Shown: piece after piece, positions 32,900-42,724 of the stretch | Position numbering within the stretch: the first letter of the stretch is position 1 | How the letters are laid out: each line of letters opens with the position of its first letter | Source: Collinsella ihumii | Lineage (GTDB): Bacteria > Actinomycetota > Coriobacteriia > Coriobacteriales > Coriobacteriaceae | NCBI RefSeq assembly: GCF_900046475.1 | Contig: NZ_FCOU01000008.1 | Coordinates: 1-64,000 of the forward strand | Direction of reading: 5' to 3' | Length of the DNA stretch: 64,000 nucleotides | Translations under genes and position numbers: made by a program | The notes under the pieces: model-generated | What the model saw: the letters and a program-made list of their open reading frames with translations, nothing else | Told to the model about the DNA's origin: nothing | Database searches by the model: none

Positions 32900-34438
32900 C
32901 TATCGATGTGTGAACAGGCGCACAACGTAGGAGCGCTCTCCTTCGTTGGAAGAAACTGTCCAGAACACGGCAACAAACGCAACGACGTACATCGCGCCGA
33001 AAAGAAGGAAGGCGAGCCAACCAAGGTGCTCGCATGGCACAACGGCACGCAGGACAATGAAGGAAGCGACCGTTGCGACAAGCGGAGCTCCCACCGAAAA
33101 GATCTCCCGCCAGAACAATCCGATATCGACACCGAGCTTGACTGCGTAATACCAGTTCATAACGATGCCATTGCCGACAATCATGCAGAGCGCAGTCACC
33201 ACCACAACGCCGATGATGCCCGAAGTCGGAGCGACAACCAAACAGGCGACGATGTTGATGACTGATAGCGAGAAATACACGACGCCGCGGAATCGGTATC
33301 TATCGAGAACCTGCATAATCGTAATGCCCATGTTTTGGACGACCTCGATGGTCATCGCACCCATGAGTATCAGCGCAATCCAAAATGCGTCCTCATACCC
33401 AGGGCCCGCCCAAAGATGGACAAAATCTCTTCCGAGCACCGCGAAGCCGCCAAGAATAAGCATGCAGACAACAAAAGCAACGCGCCCAACCCGAGCGAAC
33501 AGCGAAGAAACCGCCTTCATATCGTGATTATCATGAATCAGCTCGGTTACACGTTGAAAGAACACGCCGCTGACCGTGAGACCGGCAGATTGGTAAGCGG
33601 TATAAATCTGAGAGCCCACACCATAAACCGCAACAGCGCCTGCTCCCAAATAGTAGCCTATGATTAATTTTCCCGAATTCCAGAACAGCTGATCGGCGGC
33701 ACTCACCAGCACCACAGCAGACGAAAAGCCGAGGATGCATTTTACGAGCTGGCGATCCCATCCGTGGAACGTGAACCGGGCCTGCAAAACATGACACACA
33801 TACAAGCGCTGAACAGCCGACCAGATGGCATTCGTCGCAAACGCGACAAGAGCGATGGTCAACGCGTGCGGATACCATTGCGTGAGGACCAAGATCAACA
33901 ACGGCTGGGAAATAAGCCCCACGAGCTGCGTGACTTTGGGAAACGTGAAGCATTCATGAGCGGTGGCCACGGCAAGGCTGATGGAATTATGAAACGTCAC
34001 GACCATGTTGGCAGCCAAAACGGCAAGCATGGCCACGCATTCGTTAATCTGAGACTCGGTAAAGGACGAGGAGTAGACGAATCGCACTGCCGGAATCAAC
34101 GCCGCGATGATCGCAACGGCGACAAAGGAGACGCCCCAGAACAGACGCCTCGCGATTGCAAGCGTATTCTCCATCATGCGGGTGTCGCCGTCGGCAGTAT
34201 AGATACTGTAGAACCGCCCGACGCTCGCAGACAGCACGCCGTTGACCGAAACGAGATACGCCATGATAGACCCGACGAACTGGTAGAGTCCGTACTCTTC
34301 CTGCCCGATCGTCGAAAGCAAAAGCGGCACATAAGCGAGATTGACGACGATCTGGACCACCATATTGACATACGAGGCAATGACGCCCCGTTGACGCCGC
34401 ACGGACGCATCGGGCAAGGCGCCGCCACGAACCGTCAT
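32900..34438 (-). CDS. Wzx-type polysaccharide flippase
   Basis: 512 aa integral membrane protein of the MATE/oligosaccharidyl-lipid flippase superfamily, with about 12-14 hydrophobic helices, starting with IASYVNMVVQIVVNLAYVPLLL and an EEYGLYQFVGS motif typical of Wzx/RfbX. It would flip the undecaprenyl-linked repeat unit across the membrane. Starts with an ATGA overlap with the upstream nucleotidyltransferase-like gene. The DNA is less GC-rich than the flanking housekeeping genes. Confidence 0.85.
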   Translation of the reverse strand: MTVRGGALPDASVRRQRGVIASYVNMVVQIVVNLAYVPLLLSTIGQEEYGLYQFVGSIMAYLVSVNGVLSASVGRFYSIYTADGDTRMMENTLAIARRLFWGVSFVAVAIIAALIPAVRFVYSSSFTESQINECVAMLAVLAANMVVTFHNSISLAVATAHECFTFPKVTQLVGLISQPLLILVLTQWYPHALTIALVAFATNAIWSAVQRLYVCHVLQARFTFHGWDRQLVKCILGFSSAVVLVSAADQLFWNSGKLIIGYYLGAGAVAVYGVGSQIYTAYQSAGLTVSGVFFQRVTELIHDNHDMKAVSSLFARVGRVAFVVCMLILGGFAVLGRDFVHLWAGPGYEDAFWIALILMGAMTIEVVQNMGITIMQVLDRYRFRGVVYFSLSVINIVACLVVAPTSGIIGVVVVTALCMIVGNGIVMNWYYAVKLGVDIGLFWREIFSVGAPLVATVASFIVLRAVVPCEHLGWLAFLLFGAMYVVAFVAVFWTVSSNEGERSYVVRLFTHR

Positions 34439-35691
34439 CTTTCACCCTGCCCGAACAGCAGATAACGGATCTTGCGCAATTGCTCGTGAGGATGCGCAAT
34501 CGCTTTCGACAGGAACATCGCTATGCGCGCAAAGGGGAAGAGGGGGCGCAGCAATCCTCGTTGCGCAAAAGGACGCAACGAGCGAGGGCACGCCTCTTCA
34601 GGTGAAAAGAATCGTCGGATCTCGGAAAAGAGCATGTTGCCAGATTTGGCTTCATCGGATTTCCGCAGGAGACGCAAACGAAACTGTTCGTCCTCCGTGC
34701 CGTACGTGCCGCAGGCAATCATGTAATGCAGCGCACGCTCCGCATCTTCATCGAATGGCCCGTCCGCCACTACCGCACATGCCAGACTCCATAATTCGCG
34801 CTCAAAATCGAGCAGGCCGAGCACCGCGAGCTCGCGATGGACATATTCCATGTCGAGCTCATGTGTATATGCCCGGCGATAGGCGATTACATCTGCCAGT
34901 ATCCGAATCCCCGCCCCGCTTCTCCTGAAATGCTTTGCCGCATGGGTGACGAGGTAGACGTAATGATCCTCAAGAGAGAAATGGAATTCTCCGGATACGT
35001 CCCCCGGCGTCCCGTCTGTTTTGCGGGCGCGTCTCCATGGGTTGGCATAATAGGAATAGAAGGGGGAATCGATCTCCATCAACGCATGATGCAGCTCAAA
35101 GGACAAAAACGGCGGCTTGGCAAAATGAATGTCGCATGCATCGGGAAGCTGCTCAACAACTGTATACCCCAGTTCTCCCATTATCTTTTGCACAGTGACC
35201 TGGGAACGTTCGATCGTGCAACGTCGATCGCGCTCGGTCATTCCTGCAACGCGATACTCCCCCGACGATGGATCTGCTTCAATGATGCCATACAGGATAT
35301 CGTTATCCGCCATGGAACGCTGCTCCATGGCGTCGTATGCCCCAGCAACAACCGGCCCCTTGATGACGACGTATCCGAAACCGGCACGCGCAAGCGATTC
35401 GCAGACGACAGCCCGTTCCGCCTCGAATTGCACCGCGCGGAGCATGGTCATGTTCGCGGATGCGGCCCATGCGGACGCGACATCGTCCGGGATCGACGAT
35501 ACGTGTTTTATGGATGAATAGAGAAGACCTGGGATGCTGTTCTGGCAAGCGAGGTCGAATATGGAGCGCCATGTGCAGCTGTCAGGCAGATCACGCGCCG
35601 TCGCCCCCGAAAACGCGCACGATACCAGGTGGATCAGATACCGTTCCGCAGGATTCAGACCTCCTCTGATTGGACTGCTAGACACGGGCAT
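34435..35691 (-). CDS. Nucleotidyltransferase-family protein (NTP_transf_5-like)
   Basis: 418 aa. A central YVVIKGPVVAGAYDAMEQRSMADNDIL segment matches the KG...R...D.D pattern of the uncharacterised nucleotidyltransferase family PF14907, often found in capsule and exopolysaccharide loci. Later HALMEI, DHYVYLVTHAAKHF and ADVIAYRR also fit that family. Substrate unknown. The ATG at 35691 has GGGGA 8 bases upstream and overlaps the end of the chain-length gene. Confidence 0.75.
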   Translation of the reverse strand: MPVSSSPIRGGLNPAERYLIHLVSCAFSGATARDLPDSCTWRSIFDLACQNSIPGLLYSSIKHVSSIPDDVASAWAASANMTMLRAVQFEAERAVVCESLARAGFGYVVIKGPVVAGAYDAMEQRSMADNDILYGIIEADPSSGEYRVAGMTERDRRCTIERSQVTVQKIMGELGYTVVEQLPDACDIHFAKPPFLSFELHHALMEIDSPFYSYYANPWRRARKTDGTPGDVSGEFHFSLEDHYVYLVTHAAKHFRRSGAGIRILADVIAYRRAYTHELDMEYVHRELAVLGLLDFERELWSLACAVVADGPFDEDAERALHYMIACGTYGTEDEQFRLRLLRKSDEAKSGNMLFSEIRRFFSPEEACPRSLRPFAQRGLLRPLFPFARIAMFLSKAIAHPHEQLRKIRYLLFGQGER

Positions 35692-37087
35692 CCTCTCTGT
35701 CCCCATGCAACGAGAGACTCACGACCGACTGTTCCCGCTCAGCTTGCTTTGCATCGACGCTGGAGAATTGCGTAACCCCCGGAAGCGGGGATGCGCAATT
35801 GAGCACGATGCCGACATGCTCAACGTGAGCGCGGCGCAGTTGCTTGGTCGCTGCGCGCAGATCCGCTTTCGTCGAGTGGCCCTCGCGAACCACCAGCAGC
35901 ACAGCATCCGCTTGGAAGGCAAGCAGGGACGCGTCTGCATACGCGTTGAGCGGAGCGGTGTCGATGACGACATAATCGAATCTCTTTTCGAGCGCATTCA
36001 TCATGTCGGCAAAGGCCGTCGAGGCGATGAACTCGGTGGGGTTCGTGATGCGAAGCTCAGCATCCAACAGATACAGGTTCTTCTGTCTCGTCTTCGATAC
36101 GGAATCGAGCACGACTGTCTCACCCGTCGTGAGCCCGATCATGCCTTTCCGCGCATGAACATCGAGAAGGTCTGCAAGGGCGGGGTCACGCAGGTTGCAT
36201 TCGACGAGCAACGTATTGCTCCCGCCACGTGCCATGGCCTGAGCCAGCAAAAACGCGACGGTCGATTTTCCCTCGTCTGCCGCAGGTGAACAGACGACAA
36301 CGCTGCACGGTCTACTCCCCTCTTTGAAGAACAGCAGGTTTGCCAGCAATCGCCTCGCCGCGTCTTGAATGTCTCCTATTGTGGCCACATGTTTATTCGT
36401 CTTCTTTTTTGCGTGGCCATCCGTTACCGCAAGACGAGGGATCAAGCCGAGCAGGGGGAAACCGCTTATGTTCTCCACCGTACGACCATCGCGAACCTTT
36501 TTGTCCAGCGCACCCGCAAGACAAATGCCCACCACAGAGAGTCCCAAACCACCGATTGCGCCAAGAACTACATAGCGAATTCTGTTCGGTCCACTCGGAG
36601 ACCGAGGCTCGGTCGCCAAATCGATGACATTTATGCTTCGAACACCCATGATATCGCGGGCAAGTTCAGAAGACACCTCTCCGATGGCGTTTGCGACATC
36701 GGCAACGCCAACGGAATCATAGCCCGTTACGTACACGCGCAGGATGCGTGAGTCCTCGTCGCCGGACATAACAGAGATGCTATAACCAGATAGAGATGAT
36801 CTACCAAGCAGCTCAGCCGCCTGGCTTCTTACCCGATCGCTTGAAATCAGCTGTGAAACATCATTTGAAATCTGTGCGCTCACGCTGAAATTGTTCGACA
36901 GAAGATTGTACGCTGCTTCCTCGGAATAGTCTTGAGATATAAGGACATACAGTGTCGTTGATGCTCTATAGGTATCACGCAGCATGGTATATGCATAGGC
37001 TCCAGCTGCCAGAGCACCAAGCATCGTTACGATAACCACGAACGCCACGTGCTTTCTGAGCAAGCGCAGATAATCAAGAACGGTCAT
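35678..37087 (-). CDS. Wzz-like chain-length regulator fused to BY-kinase-like ATPase
   Basis: 469 aa. Two membrane helices (VAFVVIVTMLGALAAGAYAY and YVVLGAIGGLGLSVVGICLAG) bracket an external Wzz-like domain. The cytoplasmic part resembles CapB/CpsD tyrosine kinases: SPAADEGKSTVAFLLA (Walker A) and YVVIDTAPL (Walker B). Oddities: the Walker A' motif, normally DxDxR, reads LLVECNLRDP, and the C-terminus (VVSLSLHGDREDARV) lacks the Tyr cluster used for autophosphorylation. So it may regulate chain length without tyrosine kinase activity. GGGGAG precedes the start. Confidence 0.87.
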   Translation of the reverse strand: MTVLDYLRLLRKHVAFVVIVTMLGALAAGAYAYTMLRDTYRASTTLYVLISQDYSEEAAYNLLSNNFSVSAQISNDVSQLISSDRVRSQAAELLGRSSLSGYSISVMSGDEDSRILRVYVTGYDSVGVADVANAIGEVSSELARDIMGVRSINVIDLATEPRSPSGPNRIRYVVLGAIGGLGLSVVGICLAGALDKKVRDGRTVENISGFPLLGLIPRLAVTDGHAKKKTNKHVATIGDIQDAARRLLANLLFFKEGSRPCSVVVCSPAADEGKSTVAFLLAQAMARGGSNTLLVECNLRDPALADLLDVHARKGMIGLTTGETVVLDSVSKTRQKNLYLLDAELRITNPTEFIASTAFADMMNALEKRFDYVVIDTAPLNAYADASLLAFQADAVLLVVREGHSTKADLRAATKQLRRAHVEHVGIVLNCASPLPGVTQFSSVDAKQAEREQSVVSLSLHGDREDARV

Positions 37088-37183
37088 ATCGACTCCCCAA
37101 AGTCATTATTTGGTCATCCTCCACGCTGCAATCGCACCATACGGAAACGAGCAGACCGTCTAGCATCAAATCGTTAGGGAGCT

Positions 37184-38233
37184 TCAGCATCTCCCACTCC
37201 CCCCGATGCGACGGGCCGCATGTTTCATGCAAACCAAGGCATCCGTCACGCCCAATCTCCCCGCAAGTAGCGCACGAACTGCCATCACCTTATCTGCGCG
37301 CAGCCCGCTGACTCGACGAATCGCGCGAGCGCGGCCCATTCCGTCAAGCGAGGCGATCTGCCGATACAGCTCCAAACGCTCCCCGCGATCAGGTACGGTC
37401 TCTCCAATAGCATGCAAACCCGCATATACGATGTCATACAGCAGCGTATCGCGTTCCCCGCTATCGACTCCGAGACTACGGGCATACGGTTCAACTAGAT
37501 CCTCGACATACAGCTGATCGATCAGATTGTTGATTGAGAACCGTTTTCTGGTTATCGACTGGTCACTAGGTCGATAGAAGTAGAACAGCTCGTCGATAAG
37601 GGCAACGGATGAACTGCTACGTAGCAAATCGAGCGTCTGGAATCGGTCTTCAACCATCTGAAGGCGCGGAGGATCGTCCAACACGGTCGCCACGGCGCGT
37701 CTGTACGCTTTGAACGCGACGCTGTTGATATCGTAATGCGTGCAGAAAAACCTTGCGACGGTTCTTTTATCCATAAGGCCCTGTCGAGTCCCGGATATTC
37801 GTCGGTAATCGATATAGGGGGTCCGATCGACAAGCGACCTGGTCCCGTTGAACATCACGATGTCGCAGCCCAGGCGATTAAACGTTTCGTGAATAATCTC
37901 CAACGCCCGGTCGTCCATGAAGAAATCATCGGCATCAAGAGGGCAGATCGCAACGCCGCGTGCGCATTTCAGCAACCTCATGCGCGTCGACAACAGCCCT
38001 TCATGAGGACCGCGAATAAAGCGGTAGCGTTCAGGGGGCAGAATTCGTTGCGTTTCGCATATGAGTGACGTATCGTCAGTCGATCCGTCATCGTACACGA
38101 CGACTTCCCAGTCATTGAACGACTGCTTCGCGACGGATTCAAGCGCCTCGAGCACAACGGCGCCGCAGTTATACACAGGAATGCAGATAGAAAAAAACGG
38201 CTCATGAGCAGCAACGGTTGAGAGCTCCTTCAT
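37184..38233 (-). CDS. Family 2 glycosyltransferase
   Basis: 349 aa from the ATG at 38233, which overlaps the polymerase stop codon as ATGA. GT-A fold signs: FSICIPVYNCGAVVLEALES, VYDDGSTDDTS and CPLDADDFF (DxD). The C-terminal half has no membrane helix. One of three GT2 enzymes in the operon that build the repeat unit. Acceptor and donor unknown. Confidence 0.87.
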   Translation of the reverse strand: MKELSTVAAHEPFFSICIPVYNCGAVVLEALESVAKQSFNDWEVVVYDDGSTDDTSLICETQRILPPERYRFIRGPHEGLLSTRMRLLKCARGVAICPLDADDFFMDDRALEIIHETFNRLGCDIVMFNGTRSLVDRTPYIDYRRISGTRQGLMDKRTVARFFCTHYDINSVAFKAYRRAVATVLDDPPRLQMVEDRFQTLDLLRSSSSVALIDELFYFYRPSDQSITRKRFSINNLIDQLYVEDLVEPYARSLGVDSGERDTLLYDIVYAGLHAIGETVPDRGERLELYRQIASLDGMGRARAIRRVSGLRADKVMAVRALLAGRLGVTDALVCMKHAARRIGGSGRC

Positions 38234-39390
38234 TGCCAGACCCCCAATATGTCGGAAACATACGGCAGCGTATCGTGGTTGCCCCACACGACGATCTGGA
38301 GGTACCACAGGCCAAGCACGATGAAGACGATCGCCGCAATAGCCATGAACTCGCGATCGACGACACGCAGCAGGTACCCCGCGCGCGACCGCTCCGCTGG
38401 CGCAAGGCCGACAACACCCAAGATCAATGGATACATGAAGTAGGTTCCAAATCGCCACAGATGCTCGGAGTAACTCACGAGTAGATACATGACAATTCCG
38501 TAGAGAAAGGCGAGTGCGGTGAATCTGCCCTCGATGACTCTATCCCGTTCAATCCATTGAATTCCAAGAATGACCAAGTAGGCAACGATCAACGATTGAG
38601 GCAATGCGGTACCCCCGCCGGTGAGGTAGATCGTGAACCGCTCCGGAACGATGCCCAACGACTCGGCAAACGACATGACAGACGCGAAAGATACGGAAAA
38701 CACGACCGGCAACGCCACCATACCCGTAAGCATCAAAGCACGCGCGGGCCTCATGTGAACGATATGCTTTCTGTCGAAGGTGAGCATTTCGATCAAATAA
38801 AGGATTGGCGGGTACATCAGTCCAATCACCGCGCTCAGGTGAAACCCGATTCCGCACAGCAGGCAGGCGGCATATAGCGCGAACCGACGTTGATACAGAA
38901 ACGCCAGAGCAAGTAGAAGGAAGCCCATGGCAAGCGACTGGCGCATCATGTTAAGCGACTCATTGAAATGGAGAAGCAGGTAGAGAAGATACCCAAGGGA
39001 CATACCGCGCCCCTTGCCCGTGACGTAAAGCGCGGCGACCACGGTCACGCAGTTAAGCAGCTCCATGAAGAACAGGGGCGCTTCAATCGAGCCGAACATG
39101 TTGACGCTGCAGTAGACCAGCAGAAGGAAGAGGGGTTCGAAGCGTGCGAGCTGATCGGCGAAAAATGCCGGCAGCGAGGACGCGGAGCCCGCAGCGTCAT
39201 ACAGCTCGACCACATACCCGCTGGTATCGGTCCCCACTGACGTGCTGCGCAGACCCGCCACAAGCGAGGGGATGAGGACGGCGCAGCCAAGCAGCACGAA
39301 ACCCCAGGCGCGCTGTTCACACCGCTGCAGCGCCGTCGCGATGGAGGCGCATATTGCAGCGAGGGCAAATGTCGACAGATACAGAATCAT
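38230..39390 (-). CDS. EpsG-family polysaccharide polymerase (Wzy-like)
   Basis: 386 aa, about ten hydrophobic helices. The segment GLRSTSVGTDTSGYV near residue 48 and FEPLFLLLVY match the EpsG/Wzy family signature (RSxxVGxDxxxY...EP.F). It should polymerise flipped repeat units on the outer face of the membrane. Located between glycosyltransferase genes in the same operon. Confidence 0.85.
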   Translation of the reverse strand: MILYLSTFALAAICASIATALQRCEQRAWGFVLLGCAVLIPSLVAGLRSTSVGTDTSGYVVELYDAAGSASSLPAFFADQLARFEPLFLLLVYCSVNMFGSIEAPLFFMELLNCVTVVAALYVTGKGRGMSLGYLLYLLLHFNESLNMMRQSLAMGFLLLALAFLYQRRFALYAACLLCGIGFHLSAVIGLMYPPILYLIEMLTFDRKHIVHMRPARALMLTGMVALPVVFSVSFASVMSFAESLGIVPERFTIYLTGGGTALPQSLIVAYLVILGIQWIERDRVIEGRFTALAFLYGIVMYLLVSYSEHLWRFGTYFMYPLILGVVGLAPAERSRAGYLLRVVDREFMAIAAIVFIVLGLWYLQIVVWGNHDTLPYVSDILGVWQ

Positions 39391-39459
39391 CGGGTCACGC
39401 GCGGCCTTCGCACCAAGAGTGCCGTCATATGGATCGTGCTCCCATACGCACGCTCTCGA

Positions 39460-40422
39460 CTACACCGAAACGAATGTCTTCATGTTCGCTTTCAATCGCA
39501 GCAGCACTGCAGCCTGGAATAGCGCGCTCGGCAAGCCACGTTTCCAGAAGCCATACTTGCATGCAACCGATATCCTGCGGAGGACCCCACACTGGGGCAA
39601 TCTTGCGTAAGCGGAAACGACCTCACGCGCATCGTTCGGCATATCATTTCCGTATATCTCTAAAAACGATACGGCCTGCCGAACGGAAGACACCGCAAGA
39701 CGTCGCGAGAATGCAAGGTTGCCAAGCTTGCTGAGCAAACGGTCTTCCACGGCACCGGCCTCGTTCGCACCATGCTGCCTGTACTGAACCAGCTGATCGT
39801 CGATTCCAACCAGCTTTCCAAATGATGCGGCGAGCAGCGCGAGCCACCAGTCATGCATGACCATATAGGACTTCGCGGGAGTCGCACGGGCAAGCTTGAC
39901 GAGCGCAGCATTCATCATAGAGGCGCATCCGGTGACAGGGTTTCTCACCAAAAGGTCGGAAACTGCCGTACGCTTCGAATCGAGACCGGTAAAGCTCCAA
40001 AAGGATGGGGAAATCCTTCTCAACTTGTCATCGACGACTTCAAGATCGCAAAACACCAGTACGGGAACTTCAGGGTCCTGGGATTCGGCTTTTCGCATGC
40101 AATCGAGCATTGCCTCGATTTTATGCGGAAGCCAGACATCATCCTGATCGCATAGCATGACATAGGGAGCATCTGACAACGTAAGCAAATGCATGAAATG
40201 CGCGCGAGCAGAACCGAACGGCTTGTGCTGGGGAAGCACCCGGATGCGCGTATCATCGTCCCCCGCTGTGCGCGCCACATCAAGCGTGCCATCGCTCGAC
40301 CCGTCGTCAGAAATCAATAATCTCCAATTCCTATATGTCTGAGCTCTGATCGAAGCGATTTGCTCGGCAAGGAACGGTGAGCCGTTGAATGCCGCCAGCA
40401 GAATGTCCACACGATCAGCCAT
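39460..40422 (-). CDS. Family 2 glycosyltransferase, rhamnosyltransferase-like
   Basis: 320 aa from the ATG at 40422, overlapping the upstream gene by 8 bases. VDILLAAFNGSPFLAEQIASI, SDDGSSDGTLD and MLCDQDDVWLPHKIE are typical of the GT2 group that includes dTDP-rhamnosyltransferases (RfbF/RgpF-like). With rmlA and rmlCD in the operon, rhamnose transfer is a reasonable guess, not proven. Confidence 0.85.
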   Translation of the reverse strand: MADRVDILLAAFNGSPFLAEQIASIRAQTYRNWRLLISDDGSSDGTLDVARTAGDDDTRIRVLPQHKPFGSARAHFMHLLTLSDAPYVMLCDQDDVWLPHKIEAMLDCMRKAESQDPEVPVLVFCDLEVVDDKLRRISPSFWSFTGLDSKRTAVSDLLVRNPVTGCASMMNAALVKLARATPAKSYMVMHDWWLALLAASFGKLVGIDDQLVQYRQHGANEAGAVEDRLLSKLGNLAFSRRLAVSSVRQAVSFLEIYGNDMPNDAREVVSAYARLPQCGVLRRISVACKYGFWKRGLPSALFQAAVLLRLKANMKTFVSV

Positions 40423-41383
40423 GCTGCGCCCCTTCAAAAGCCGGAACACGTTCCGCGCACCGGGGGATATAGGGATCAACAGCGGTCGCCCTGCCGTCAC
40501 GAATGCCCCTCATGAACTGCTTGAGCTTCGCCCTCTTGTCGCTCTCGAACAACAGTGTCAGGATGATCTGGACGGCGATTTGCCTTGTCCCCTCAAAGCC
40601 CTTGTTGCCTCCGCACAACCGGTATTTCTTGGTGAACAGCACTCTGTTTCGAGCTTTGTAATAGCAGCGGAACGCCTCATGTCCGAACGTGCAGAAACGT
40701 TCAAGACACCAGCGCCCGTCCTGCCCCCTGCGAGGAACGATAAGAAACGTCGGCACCGCTTTGCCGCATTCGTGAAGGAGATAGGTCTCCCCTGTCCTGA
40801 TGAGGCTAAACCCCTCAAGGAGCAACCGCTTATTCAAGTCATAATCCACGTAGTCGATGAAAAAGCGTTCGTCATAACCGCCAACGAGGAAAAAAGCCCT
40901 CAGGTCAACCAAGGCCCCCGATGTGATGATGCCCTTACGCGCAGCCGATGCCACCTTGTACGTCTTGCGATCGAGGCAGGCGGCGGGGTCGGAAGCACCC
41001 TCTTTATTCCGATCGACAATCTGGGGAGCCACAATTGCGATACCAGGGCCTTGGTATCGCGCAAGCACCCGAACCATTCCGGGGGCGGAGACGCTGTCCT
41101 GATCAAGATAGAGCATTGAGCGGGACCCGTCTCGCACGGCCTGCCGCGACGCCACGTTCATCGCGGCAGCCAGGCCTCGATTCTCATCGAGCTTTATCAG
41201 CGCGGCATTTTCATACCCTTTTACGAGCAAGGCGATCTCATCGGCGTTTTTCGATCCGTTGTCAACGAGGTACACAGCATGCACCTGCGGCGATATGGCA
41301 TCGAGATTCTCTTTGAGACGATCGATGCCAGGGTTGAACGTTACGATGCTTGCACTGATACGAGTCACGGTAAGCACGCTCAT
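40415..41383 (-). CDS. Family 2 glycosyltransferase, probable rhamnosyltransferase
   Basis: 322 aa. SIVTFNPGIDRLKENLDAI, VDNGSKN, MLYLDQDSV and FFIDYVDYDLNKRLL follow the pattern of WbbL/RfbF-type rhamnosyltransferases. Starts with an ATGA overlap on the sugar-transferase gene. The C-terminus is basic with one hydrophobic patch (AVQIILTLLF), suggesting membrane association. Confidence 0.87.
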   Translation of the reverse strand: MSVLTVTRISASIVTFNPGIDRLKENLDAISPQVHAVYLVDNGSKNADEIALLVKGYENAALIKLDENRGLAAAMNVASRQAVRDGSRSMLYLDQDSVSAPGMVRVLARYQGPGIAIVAPQIVDRNKEGASDPAACLDRKTYKVASAARKGIITSGALVDLRAFFLVGGYDERFFIDYVDYDLNKRLLLEGFSLIRTGETYLLHECGKAVPTFLIVPRRGQDGRWCLERFCTFGHEAFRCYYKARNRVLFTKKYRLCGGNKGFEGTRQIAVQIILTLLFESDKRAKLKQFMRGIRDGRATAVDPYIPRCAERVPAFEGAQHG

Positions 41384-42228
41384 CGACCGCTCGGTTTATA
41401 GAACATGACGGAAAACGTCTTGAAGAAGATCCGGACATCTCGACCGATTGAGGGGCAGGCGCAATACGAAAGCTCAAGCTTCTGCCGCTCTCCGCTTTCA
41501 AATGACGCATCAGTCCGAACGCCGACCTGCCATTCGCCCGTGATTCCACAAGGACAGGAAAGCAGCAGGCTCGCGTCGTCGCCGAACCAGGAGAGCTCTT
41601 CGCGCGTGATGGGACGCGGACCGATAACGCTCATATCTCCTTTGAGGACATTGATGAATTGCGGGAGCTCATCGAGACTCATGCGCCTCATGACAGCACC
41701 CCAGCGTGTTATCCGTGGGTCGCCGTCGACCTTGCGTTCGCTTTTCCACTGAGCCATCTGCTCGGCATCCAGGTATTTTTCAACGTTATCAGCATCGCTC
41801 ACCATCGTTCGTAGCTTGTAGATGGAAAACGACCGCCCGTATTGTCCGATACGTTCTTGGGAGTACACCGGAAACGCTTTTGAGGATATCGCTGTGATGG
41901 CTAAAACTAAGACGGTTATGGGAAGCAGAATCACGCACAACGCGACGAACACCATGCTGAACGCGATATCGAACCCGCGTTTCACCACACGGTAGCCACG
42001 CGTCCTTCTGTCTCGCGATCTACTTACCCGAGCGAAACCATCGCTTCCGATTGCGAATTGAGAGCGCGTGCCTCCTGCATGCGCAGCATGAGTCCCTCGA
42101 TATTCCACGTGCAATCGTTCGGAAGGCGAACAGCCCTTAACGAATGCAGCCTCTCCGGCAAACATGATGGCTGGCAATCCGGAATCGAACGGCGCCGCTT
42201 CCGCGACGTTAGAGCGTTTTTTTGACAA
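41380..42228 (-). CDS. Undecaprenyl-phosphate sugar phosphotransferase (initiating transferase)
   Basis: 282 aa; the frame opens at a TTG at 42228, overlapping loaP by 20 bases, and an ATG at 42165 is an alternative start. One membrane helix (FDIAFSMVFVALCVILLPITVLVL) precedes the catalytic domain with VYSQERIGQYGRSFSIYKLRTM, RMSLDELPQFINVLKGDMSVIGPRP and GITGEWQVG, all hallmarks of bacterial sugar transferases (WbaP/EpsL type). It loads the first sugar-1-phosphate onto undecaprenyl phosphate. The first 75 residues are unlike the family and may not be translated. Confidence 0.9.
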   Translation of the reverse strand: MSKKRSNVAEAAPFDSGLPAIMFAGEAAFVKGCSPSERLHVEYRGTHAAHAGGTRSQFAIGSDGFARVSRSRDRRTRGYRVVKRGFDIAFSMVFVALCVILLPITVLVLAITAISSKAFPVYSQERIGQYGRSFSIYKLRTMVSDADNVEKYLDAEQMAQWKSERKVDGDPRITRWGAVMRRMSLDELPQFINVLKGDMSVIGPRPITREELSWFGDDASLLLSCPCGITGEWQVGVRTDASFESGERQKLELSYCACPSIGRDVRIFFKTFSVMFYKPSGR

Positions 42229-42724
42229 TTTCCAATCCGACTCTGATCGATTTAGTTCTGCCCAAGATGTGAATCTCGAGCGTCGCCAAACGCTTATGGC
42301 GATCTATCTTGCGAATCATGCCTTCGAGGCCCGCCAGCGGGCCGCTTTGCACGATCACCTTGTCGTGCTCGATAATCCCCTGCGAGATATCGATGACCCG
42401 GTGACCGACCTTCGTCAGAGCATCGATCCAAGCAACTTCGTCCATATTGAGAGGAACGAACGATCCGTTTGTGCCGAGCAGGCGCGTGAACGCCGGAACC
42501 TCGTGCAGCGCATGCGCAACATGCTCGATGTCCTGCGAGACGACGAACAGGTAGCCGGGCGTCAACTTCTTTTCGACCATGCGCCACTCGCGCTTATAGC
42601 TCTTTTTGACGACATAGGTCGGATAGAAGCACTCCTCGACCGAGGGTGCCCCCACCATGCGCTCGACAAGATGCTTCACGTGGCGTTCTTGACCGTTGAT
42701 GGTCTGAATGACGTACATCCCCAT
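42209..42724 (-). CDS. NusG-paralog transcription antiterminator (LoaP/RfaH-like)
   Basis: 171 aa from the ATG at 42724 (AAGGGG 7 bases upstream). NGN domain: MYVIQTINGQERHVKHLVERM, CFYPTYVVKKSYKREW, KLTPGYLFV; then a KOW-like part with DKVIVQSGPLAGLEGMIRKIDRHKRLA. It is the first gene of a 12-kb polysaccharide operon, the classic position of specialised NusG paralogs that let RNA polymerase read through terminators in long surface-polymer operons. In Gram-positive relatives these are called LoaP. Not the housekeeping NusG, which is normally next to secE. Confidence 0.88.
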   Translation of the reverse strand: MGMYVIQTINGQERHVKHLVERMVGAPSVEECFYPTYVVKKSYKREWRMVEKKLTPGYLFVVSQDIEHVAHALHEVPAFTRLLGTNGSFVPLNMDEVAWIDALTKVGHRVIDISQGIIEHDKVIVQSGPLAGLEGMIRKIDRHKRLATLEIHILGRTKSIRVGLEIVKKTL

